Below, in pieces: positions 34,801-38,044 of a stretch of DNA of 38,044 nucleotides. The notes below the pieces were generated by a model that saw nothing but the letters and a program-made list of their open reading frames with translations, searched no databases and was not told where the DNA came from. The position numbers were made by a program, and so were the translations under genes. This stretch comes from a virus. The stretch lies in IMG/VR virus record IMGVR_UViG_3300020370_000016, positions 1-38,044 of that record; one strand, written 5' to 3'. Within the stretch, counting starts at the first letter, position 1; each line of letters starts with the position of its first letter.

Positions 34801-37649
34801 ACTTCATCCGCACTAGCAGCTAAGTTCTGCGTCAATATAGGTAATTCGACTTGGAATGTAGCTCCAGAGCCAGGATAGACAATATCAACAGTTGTTATAC
34901 CTGAAGTGTAACCTATACCGCCATTTGTTACGGTAATACTAATAACTTGCTGTGTAGCAGAGTTTATACTCGCAAACGCAACAGCACCAACTCCATCTCC
35001 GTTAATAACGACATCAGGAGCACCATAGTAGTTACTACCACCAAATGTCAAGATAATAGATACGATTCTACCATTTACAATAGATGGATAAGCAACAGCA
35101 CCAGATCCAGACACTAGAGTGATATTTGGTCTCTCATTGTAGTTTGTACCATTGTTTGTGATTGTTATACCCTCAGCTTCTAATCCACCACGAACAACCG
35201 CTGTAGCAGTCGCACCTTGTCCTCCACCACCAGATATTACCACTGTAGGTATAGTTTGGTATCCTGATCCAGTTGCGGACACGGATATAGCAGTAACGAC
35301 TCCTGCGGTGATTGTAGCAGTCGCAGATGCTTCAACTGTAGGACTTCCACCTACAATACCAACTGTAGGAGCTTCCGTATAACCAGATCCTCCGCTTTCT
35401 ACGTTTACCGCAAATAATGAACCAGATACGCTTACAGTAGCTTCAGCAGACAATCCTTCGTATTCCCAGAGGCAACCACCGTCTTGTACTGGGTCTGGAG
35501 TTGTATGTGTAGGTTCTTGACCTAATTCTGCGGTTTTACCGCTTCCTAAGTTCTTATATCTGTATCCTAGACTATTTCTGATTCTTTGGTTAATAAAGAA
35601 CGATGTACCTGTTCTGTGCCTTGGTTCAAACTCTACAATCGGTGGATTAGTGATATCATATCCAGATCCCGCATTTAAAACAGTAATTGACTTTACACCA
35701 CCAAATAGTTTTGTTTCGTCTGATTTATAGGAGAAAAACGGTACTCCGTTCACACCAAAACCAACTTGACCCACTGGAGTCGCAGTTTTAACAGATTTAG
35801 TAGTTGTACTGAGAGGAATGCGTTTTAGATATCTCTGGTTGCCAGGATCTATATCTCCAGTGCCAAAAGGTCCTATTTCGTGACCTGGTATACCTGGTGA
35901 CGCAATTATCGCATTTTCTGTAGATCTGTAGACATTCTGTATATCAGATGGTGTATCTTGTAATGATAGACGTATAGATGTGTCAGTTGACGTAGTTTTC
36001 GCAAATTCACGTGTAACTAAGAATGGTACGTCTACACCACGGATAGGAGTGCTAGGAATTAGAATACTAAACTCAAAATTGGTACTTACACCAAGTACAG
36101 TGAATGATGAGTTATATACGTCCTCTGGAGCGTTCAAAATGACAACTCTATCTTCTCTTCTTAATCCATGCTCTTGTTCAGTCGTAATATTCGCTACAAC
36201 ACTGCCATCTGCCTTTGGAGCGTCTAAAACTAGCAATGTTCCGTTTAAGAGCTTCTTAACATTGTATATGAAGCTTTCCCATATAGGATCTAACGCATCA
36301 AAGCCTGGTTCTGATGGTGTGGTGACTTTTGAGTCCTGTAAGTAATATTTACCGCCACTTTCAATAGATATTCCTCTTGTACCGCCAAATACCTTAAGAC
36401 TGATCTTAGATTGGTCTCTATTGCTGTATCCGAAGATTTCATAAGAAGATGTAACCTCAGAACCCGCAATATGTGGAGCATTGACTGTATTTTCTCTCGC
36501 ACGGGTACATCCAAGGAACTGGGTGACTGTTTTGTCTGTATAGTTGATAATTTCATCATCTATACGAATAGAGCCGTTTTGTTCTGGCCATCCGATAGTA
36601 GAATCGACTGATATGACATTTTCCGTAAGGTTGGAACTTAGATCTTCGGAAAGGAGCGTTTTATACGGAGTTGTAAAAGTTCCATCGCCATTTTCCGTAT
36701 CTACATCCAATTCATAGATCTTTCCGTCTTCGGTAAACACCTCAACCACGGATTTTACGTAAATACGTGCGGAATTGACAAGATTGTCGTTTGGATCGTT
36801 CTCTTGGTATAATACTTCTCCTGTAAGTTCTACAGGGTTTCCGCTTATCGCTGTAGCACGAATAATCTCTCTTACAGTGTAAAATGCGTCACTAGGTTTG
36901 AATATTCTGTCTTTAGGGTACTCAATAACTGCTTCTACACCAAAGAGTACTCTCATCAAGTATTTGAATGATCTCGATGTACCCTTAGAAGCATAAAAGT
37001 CTTTAAGATGCTTAGTAACTGTTGATTGCTGAATAGCAGGGTCAAACTTAGAAGGGAAAGACGCAGCAAATTGATCTCTAAACCTTTGTAGTAAGAATAG
37101 AGGTAAAAGGTTGTTTAGGTTGACTACTGTAGCACCAAAAGCATGGGTAGCTGCTACTGAGGAAGTAAACGTATACTCTGATAGTTCACCAATCTTGGTA
37201 GTAGCATGAAATCCTCTAACACAGTCCTGAAATTGTGTTTGTGACCTGTTCTTGTAATATATGATCTCTTCGTCTATCATCAAGAGACCTTCTTTTGGAA
37301 AATCTCTAGTATTTCCTACATCAATGACTGTTGAGTCAATACTGATCCCAGAGGACGCTGTAGTCGACTCTACAAGGTCATTAAGCTTGTCTATGTTATA
37401 ATATTCATCTATGTTCTGTATTACATCAACTGGGTTACCTTTCAATTCCAGTGATTTATAGTAATACTTGACAAATTGTATAAAGTCAGGATAATCCTCT
37501 TGGATAAACTGAGGCATTTGCTCCTCAAGTCTATCCGAGATTTTAGATCTAGATTCTGGCGAAACCGAAGCATCAATCGGGTCAACTGTGACCTCAGTTT
37601 GAGGTGTGACCCACGACGCTACTCTCCACGACGATTGCTCAGCTGGCAT
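22827..37649 (-). CDS. gp7: Giant baseplate wedge protein, gp7 homologue with very large repeat insertions (4940 aa)
   Basis: Gp7 starts wedge assembly in T4 and links gp6, gp8 and gp10. Here residues 41-98 and 178-245 (including FYASKGTSRSFKYLMRVLFG) resemble the late helical segment of T4 gp7, which has the pattern FYSTKGIEASYKFLFKVLY. Residues about 2335-2450 (IVKAWDSKGRVLSVEV, then VNSPINVNQWKNQF and HPAGFRVLG) resemble the last conserved gp7 segment. These segments adjoin in T4 but are about 2,100 residues apart here, and a further 2,500 residues follow. The added material contains a YHYH-like domain (about 1000-1115), a degenerate cupredoxin-like domain (about 1586-1670), helical repeats (about 2580-2740 and 3020-3490), a Cys/YPR repeat array (about 3500-4220), many GxGY beta repeats and three NGxxQxP beta repeats. 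T4 gp7 is 1032 residues. Synteny (gp6 before, gp8 after) supports the name. ATG lies 2 bases after the gp6 stop, with only a weak ribosome site. No frameshift or internal stop interrupts it. Confidence 0.85.
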   Translation of the reverse strand: MPAEQSSWRVASWVTPQTEVTVDPIDASVSPESRSKISDRLEEQMPQFIQEDYPDFIQFVKYYYKSLELKGNPVDVIQNIDEYYNIDKLNDLVESTTASSGISIDSTVIDVGNTRDFPKEGLLMIDEEIIYYKNRSQTQFQDCVRGFHATTKIGELSEYTFTSSVAATHAFGATVVNLNNLLPLFLLQRFRDQFAASFPSKFDPAIQQSTVTKHLKDFYASKGTSRSFKYLMRVLFGVEAVIEYPKDRIFKPSDAFYTVREIIRATAISGNPVELTGEVLYQENDPNDNLVNSARIYVKSVVEVFTEDGKIYELDVDTENGDGTFTTPYKTLLSEDLSSNLTENVISVDSTIGWPEQNGSIRIDDEIINYTDKTVTQFLGCTRARENTVNAPHIAGSEVTSSYEIFGYSNRDQSKISLKVFGGTRGISIESGGKYYLQDSKVTTPSEPGFDALDPIWESFIYNVKKLLNGTLLVLDAPKADGSVVANITTEQEHGLRREDRVVILNAPEDVYNSSFTVLGVSTNFEFSILIPSTPIRGVDVPFLVTREFAKTTSTDTSIRLSLQDTPSDIQNVYRSTENAIIASPGIPGHEIGPFGTGDIDPGNQRYLKRIPLSTTTKSVKTATPVGQVGFGVNGVPFFSYKSDETKLFGGVKSITVLNAGSGYDITNPPIVEFEPRHRTGTSFFINQRIRNSLGYRYKNLGSGKTAELGQEPTHTTPDPVQDGGCLWEYEGLSAEATVSVSGSLFAVNVESGGSGYTEAPTVGIVGGSPTVEASATATITAGVVTAISVSATGSGYQTIPTVVISGGGGQGATATAVVRGGLEAEGITITNNGTNYNERPNITLVSGSGAVAYPSIVNGRIVSIILTFGGSNYYGAPDVVINGDGVGAVAFASINSATQQVISITVTNGGIGYTSGITTVDIVYPGSGATFQVELPILTQNLAASADEVGDPLFVSPKIADSNNGVSIKGANFGIYGGEYGYLYNPKKLRFLLGDNVSDTTYAELNPTRHSPILGWSFDGHPIYGPYGYTDRENKNPYNEIKQMISSYRIRTERDALVGNDLAQTDKMGTYIEDYEYIEGLGDLDQYNGRFCVTPEYPTGIYAYFTALDGTTGNPKFPYFVGPNYYSQADSVNWKGNGLQRNFTEDAVRYKRPYVATDTALVRRKNKGNPIEYILAMEDSTTPIVLENDNSFIGFVTVGIGYFDFFPSIQGGSVDSLFVSATNRYFSSGLDQYLIEGPGFNYKVNDRLIFDEVGTGGSGVSARVSKISGSGTSAIVSGVNSTTDIITGTITTSTAHFLKLGDTIDIAIGNNQYTRELDVKIINDKYHFKYFDLTNFIISSPGRILQANITITGGTGLTDGSYSNIPLTGGSGQNASANITVSGNTVTSVSIQNTGKNYKNEDILSASINSIGGTGQDFSVNIGNVKKTGGLVQDEWTMLAGSGGTPGTYTNVPLVNSSATSGEGAEFTIVVGNSGEVTSVTLTKEGSGYYNNEQLDPVVTSDIGGVNGFYITPTKINQEFTARGSAAHQLTIGNEVIITGTNPVDYDGTFTVTGISTGRRFQFKKAVGIITDTAITTACVVYVKEPKLDLINGHLYKFNTTDSSNVGKRLEFTFDKENTNVFTYKNIVGAENDPVTGEQISITISLDDVPGTLFYFDINGAITGSYLSVVNDPFLGANTVTAIPTVTTIEFILAREPENNYTSANEISYSTNSIFPSGGIASINIGDPGRNYSTFPKFTSVERSGGGATAFATISGKLEDVAVIDAGIGYDGANPPAVVCSMPDFVDLTLDEIFGDFNTGDVIASKLVLDGDTARGKVISWNPNTSTLRVQPLRNNLVGATTRGFIMFTSAIAATNKIFAGSNQAVITAVSGEQANVAAIVPSSGPEIGTISNIAINGNGGSNYRTAPTIYIDDPYYGGVLTLSVNSQNTSANFTPGTYTVSQESVAPTGGSGASIQVIISASTQDVQTANVLAGGANYSLGDLITVRGEDITGGSSADNFVLRVDSLDYVRKAVTGTTIDASIDQVVVSNSGSGFLSAPEVQISGGTGIDAVLRAEIIDETVSSVVIENAGTRFQNPPIITIKQGTGNGASILLKSSDLGKIISLGGDNITYNYSHDRTLKPSVNTNYNLQLTRTQIVDFFTVTNGGGSFVTKPTIELIGGGGSGAVMDAIIDNEVIQAITIANAGKGYSSTPAVQARITHSFTPLQSNSTLNFPYDTKIPLGTKVDLIEIDGTLPAPLVENQTYYAIAPTLANGLASNQLKLATTLANAMAGSSITITSPPSIGTGGTSTFNLTTIDLGDDITVSMTPASFAIGEKVYQGSSVDSFSAQGIVKAWDSKGRVLSVEVQVGEFALNQPVFGLQSNAFGEIHDFDRSIANFTVSPIATATAEFKRTTGILDLNDQRLYDSDRYQEFSYVVNSPINVNQWKNQFKNSAHPAGFRVLGTQVVSQAAFKRYQRRSYYNPSNPDANDWWEQRFGDENKSFNGTTFFVPKPSASNTGKLARIENFVLGKPDYTATVPTNIQVVGKQLLDVRKILSAVVDKIDPINQRTITFDGTDTNVVDISNETITFTNHGLLSNQKVSYLVQGDRFQDARNLILGNIDYIISTTITWLEQSYPNLTDGTKPDYNADTCARDLRLIVIAWCNDLRYGGNKFSVDAAETYIVGGVIDYIVGETVETIAAIQYARDLAIQAIQNLLPFTDVTITQDPGGCADVQSAITVLAQIVWDAIDNPGNVPTQNVGNYPNIRDGVTLGGLPVGQYYVTRVDDDNFKLSTTFGGSTHIFVSALPITGSNGFSGTPSTATYNPTSGELTFTVSGNTMTTSHTITLGLGAFTFTCAGDNHATTHAYPRSTDPAYNTPLAITAVNGNDVTINVGVADTTVDISALSTDSQHQLTVEFDDFNTNFQLRTRGTATTPTSKNQLMVTINGIVQNPASYTLSGSTITFLEAPMRNSTVIVMYFKRSDISGNFQLDQFGDVITALNTTDGVYQGTGYTPGTYNGVSFTNKLSDGSGATGNIVVTNVLDSATFVTDNKYADARTLIDNNAGVIADIAVGLMNKYGTPTDNKVADAANLILMNKDFISREAVDRMHADIPYTIANKRHFDAYNLIMANKDFIVWEAYYLFKTIDYPGYTHAQGYTEQDCRDDLMDILEAVAFNLLFGANNKVYDAAYYYTSAYSSGSVIQGEEQQTIAATNQMKGLIDKIILNEAVSIAGDHGYEQYFEDVTYIYDGCASAKSAISTLIDIVITAINTDLMNHVTKTEPTLFVEPTGNDEDCVDDVRDVLEAVAINAKFGGNSEVYDAAKYYVDGAHVAGEEIHTIYAFREADKIARQVIANEAVTVVGDHGETQKYDGGITRSDNKCASARATIHTLMNIVEVAVDTNTMSAFTRTAPTGFNAPGLGDGQCKSDTRDVLNAVATNVAYGGNHTLYDTLNMYFVGNHVQGEESETLYVFEEARQMVLKAIQQESFETYSHLNLTTKTQYKDPTITAYQSTDATQYNVTNAVYTATSGQVEITIGSHSLEVGTRVKLDDMSLTFKCAQDGSVTHHQYPRSTDWAYRKSLPITAKTNTTITLYVGESPTVNYQITGATYNPATGDMDMEVYNTQFNVSAATYNANTGSMTVNIGSHSMEIGEEIMFRPESLGFKCTMDGNNATKMYPRFGKDPFYDKALKIIAKDTNTITVNVGPSPLVNHTVTGSNYDPVTGLVELTIGNHILKVGDSITITDNSLVYQCLMDFYQTDHSYPRPSDPASGAALAITAVTDTSITIQSLSSTPSTNTSTHRWKPGYVATDAVQSGGGHTHTFQSATTGAVVLPHGLRSERTLTIDSADYNPTTGIMTVTCEDHGLTPTDEIIIDDNSIIFTCDEDSHASDHAYPRGSDPISELWQPITDVTRNTFKVQVLNTAPSTNVTAHIFKAVVAYNLHVRGTSLKIADGGITFTCDAAVGTHTFVSGTTNGITAGGGASGTFTAATGTTYDPLTGVMEVEIGTHSLTTSNTVTFADGSVTFTCDADNHATNHPYPRASDPSSGVAEAITAVSATTITVNVGIAGSSSSTHSYPRTDIINHTVTNAVYTPADGDMVVTVAGHSMRKGDYVKFDDDSLTFTCAEDGDNTNHTYPRATDPVSGKWLRIRNVTTDTFKVRVLDFVPSTNNTTHTFVSATSNGLKQKKDQAYDQPLGIVRSSIDRITVNVGIAATNASTHVYASSLSNAITVGGNYTHTFLTATANAVKQGYGVREACTAVQATVDTLMDLAYTALNQGNFSGITRTVGNHGDGYETAPTVQISGGSPTTAGSFAPVLAQRGYVKSIGVIAGGVGYNNTPTVRITSRTGFNASATATVGGGAVTGITVAEGGFGYDDVTVEIIANAADTITTTATASAIVGRHLEGIVVQETGAGYSSTPTLSLTGGSASTAAGTLNTPIARTTGAVTSVTLVSGGDGYKNTDVLGVNAADVGGTVVNSFQVEVETVTFNGTTTAFAATIGGSGYTLPANDRFLLFLNSHIQELGSSYSYSGTPSTINFTEAPKGNMDFYCFYVGQLQDMDSIAPFMNGTKKTFILKKNDQPFSLESDSTQVIPANNLIMFLNGVYQEPEVSYTLDGSILEFSEAPRAGSEVLIYIYTGSDLDIVIEDTYSALDPGDIIQVQSEGDDRRLATIASSSSLDTYEYTGLRPNVAVFTATVVNGVVVQVSIIDSGSNYEVAPFLIFSGGGGSGAFAETEIEQGSGRVIGIRNLQGGSNYNTPPSVTPYHPLALERTQRDRAVSNGTFLYTTQLTGSIGQQTATIPVLDAYYSNGVGFPSNGELLIPFWNASTSTWGCERILYGSVDYSAETFTVTTNGRGFKNTGTALGFGYANGPTSGNFNSTGTNCVITMAANHYLQTGMERFIRFTSAIGNWPANSLNGTYKITRVNDTNFTITLPVSLTATGTMEILPTIRVYTV
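23770..24160 (-). repeat. NGxxQxP beta repeats near the gp7 C-terminus
   Basis: Two adjacent units: LLFLNSHIQELGSSYSYSG..INFTEAPKG and IMFLNGVYQEPEVSYTLDGS..LEFSEAPRAG. A third (MVTINGIVQNPASYTLSGS..ITFLEAPM) lies at 28750-28885. Each is a short beta hairpin module typical of large myovirus structural proteins. Confidence 0.68.
24985..27160 (-). repeat. Cys/Asp/His/YPR beta-repeat array in gp7
   Basis: Six full units and one short unit share the layout Y-x-P-x-TG-x-M-x-V-x-IG-x-HSL-x2-GD-x-V, then LTFTC-x2-D-x4-TxHxYPR-x2-DP, then ITAV-x3-TITVNVG. The Cys codons fall near 27030, 26705, 26450, 26055, 25830 (short unit, no YPR), 25625 and 25330. A THTF-x-SAT linker occurs four times between units. 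I know no described function. Confidence 0.78.
27190..28590 (-). repeat. Helical repeat array in gp7 (three main units)
   Basis: Three units of about 130 residues share C-x2-D-x3-DxLEAVA-x-N-x3-GGN/GAN-x2-VYDAA-x-YY, GEE-x3-TI, an N-EAV-x3-GDHG-x-TQ stretch and CASA-x5-I-x-TL-x2-IV. The cysteines begin near 28218, 27815 and 27425. Short ADA-x-NLI-x-ANK-x-FI-x2-EA helices precede them. The function is unknown. Confidence 0.75.
28980..29260 (-). repeat. Isolated copy of the Cys/Asp/His/YPR repeat in gp7
   Basis: Reads ATYNPTSGELTFTVSGN, then FTFTCAGDNHATTHAYPR, then ITAVNGNDVTINVGVAD. This is a full unit separated from the main array by the helical repeats, so the two module types are interleaved. 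Confidence 0.72.
29400..29905 (-). repeat. Divergent first copy of the helical repeat in gp7
   Basis: Reads FQDARNLILGNIDYIISTTI, then CARDLRLIVIAWCNDLRYGG, then VDAAETYIVG, then VETIAAIQYARDLAIQAI, then CADVQSAITVLAQIVWDAI. The order matches the later units, with about 500 residues between the first and second copies. Confidence 0.65.
32635..32895 (-). other. Degenerate cupredoxin-like domain in the gp7 homologue
   Basis: Residues about 1586-1670 read LDLINGHLYKFNTTDSSNVG, then KRLEFTFDKENTNVF, and end with TLFYFDINGAITGSYLSVV. The frame NGHLYKF..DSSNxG aligns with GNTYRFDQSDSSNAG of the intact domain. The ligand His after SSNxG is Arg here, and the C-x2-H-x2-M group is replaced by D-x2-G. 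No copper site remains. The equivalence is by eye. Confidence 0.55.
34300..34660 (-). other. YHYH-like domain in the gp7 homologue
   Basis: Residues about 1000-1115 contain RHSPILGWSFDGHPIYGPYG, the hallmark of the YHYH domain family, then NGRFCVTPEYPTGIYAYFTA. The family is of unknown function and occurs in secreted bacterial proteins and in large structural proteins of marine phages. Confidence 0.75.
37119..37349 (-). repeat. Beta module inserted in the gp7 helical core (copy 1 of the DEII-Y module)
   Basis: Residues 101-177 read VIDVGNTRDFPKEGLLMIDE, then EIIYYKNRSQTQFQDCVRGF, then an Ala/Thr/His segment. Helical gp7-like sequence lies on both sides. A second copy is at 36450-36623 (IGWPEQNGSIRIDDEIINYT, then FLGCTRAREN), and a related GFLKIGDEIIAYENI stretch is in the DUF4815 protein near 15690. 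Confidence 0.62.
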
Positions 37650-37651
37650 TA

Positions 37652-38044
37652 CTAACTATAACTCGATTCTGGTACTACACCTGTTCCAGAAGTGTTTGAA
37701 CCACTGGAAATCTCATCATCAATTACATTTACGACTAGATTATCTATACCCAATGTCAAATAGGTCTCTCTAAGAGAAACAATGTCATTAGATTCTGGAA
37801 CTACAGAGAATTGTATGATTCTATCAGTAGAATTGACTACTTCGGTAATTACCAAGTCGTTAATGGTAATTTCTCCGCGATCATAGTCAATAGTTCCCCA
37901 GTTACCACCGATATACTGTTTTGAACCATCTGAGTTCACATAATAGAGACGGATAGTTCCTAATCCATCATCATTCAAATAAAACACCTGATTTCCACCA
38001 TCAGCACGTTTGAAACCATTAGTTCCGAGTGTTGGGGAAACTTG
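37652..38044 (-). CDS. gp6: Baseplate wedge protein gp6, C-terminal fragment (5' cut by window edge)
   Basis: The frame is open from the window edge to a TAG stop at 37652-37654, giving about 130 C-terminal residues. The readable part has a short beta-rich stretch (DDGLGTIRLYY, then YIGGNWGTIDYDRGEITIND) that I recognise from the C-terminus of gp6 in marine T4-like phages. Gp6 is the baseplate wedge component that joins neighbouring wedges into the ring around the hub. Gene order supports the call, because gp7 and gp8 homologues follow directly as in T4. The stop lies 2 bases before the gp7 ATG, so the two are probably translated from one transcript. A GTG at 37985-37987 could be taken for a start, but the frame continues upstream of it without a stop (residues ..KRADGGNQ), so it is internal. 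The start and the main gp6 domains lie outside the window. Confidence 0.82.
   Translation of the reverse strand, partial: QVSPTLGTNGFKRADGGNQVFYLNDDGLGTIRLYYVNSDGSKQYIGGNWGTIDYDRGEITINDLVITEVVNSTDRIIQFSVVPESNDIVSLRETYLTLGIDNLVVNVIDDEISSGSNTSGTGVVPESSYS

Noticed and set aside
37652-37987. A separate 111-residue gene starting at GTG 37987
   Set aside because: The frame is open upstream to the window edge and reads like the rest of the gp6 C-terminal region. The GTG is an internal Val.

Overview
This window looks like part of the late structural region of a marine T4-like myovirus, of the kind that infects cyanobacteria or other open-ocean bacteria. It is AT-rich by eye. Every supported gene is on the minus strand, and the genes abut or overlap. 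The order baseplate wedge gp6 - gp7 - gp8 matches T4, and T4-type late promoters (TATAAATA) precede three gene blocks. Host identity cannot be read from this piece. No tRNA, integrase, CRISPR, insertion sequence or metabolic gene was seen, and no stretch over 300 bases lacks a gene.

Layout in transcription order, high to low coordinates: (1) C-terminal end of gp6 (37652-38044, cut by the window edge). (2) A giant 4940-residue gp7 homologue (22827-37649) in which the recognisable gp7 segments are separated and followed by thousands of residues of repeat modules. (3) gp8 (21280-22803) after a perfect late promoter, then a 2225-residue DUF4815-type baseplate/tail protein (14603-21280) and a 98-residue coiled-coil protein (14307-14603). 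(4) After tandem near-consensus late promoters, a tail-tip/fibre block: a 112-residue Ig-like protein, a 73-residue Gly-rich protein, a 559-residue fibre-like protein, a 66-residue coiled-coil protein, and a 2378-residue fibre carrying beta-helix, LamG-like and cupredoxin-like domains. (5) After another perfect late promoter, a 179-residue beta-rich protein and the first 1387 residues of a second large fibre (1-4163), cut by the window edge.

The genes read as one assembly programme: gp6/gp7/gp8 build the baseplate wedge, the DUF4815 protein probably extends or decorates it, and the downstream proteins form fibres or receptor-contacting parts. The small coiled-coil proteins may be connectors or fibre chaperones.

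The most notable content is inside the giant proteins. It includes a cupredoxin-like domain with a complete His/Cys/His/Met copper-ligand pattern in a fibre, and a matching domain in gp7 whose ligands are lost. A Cys/Asp/His/YPR repeat array occurs in gp7, and an undescribed helical repeat module is shared by gp7 and the last fibre. Several beta modules are scattered over unrelated structural genes. A conserved CTATAC hexamer sits directly before the start codon of all three genes that follow late promoters. All family assignments come from reading motifs, without a database search.
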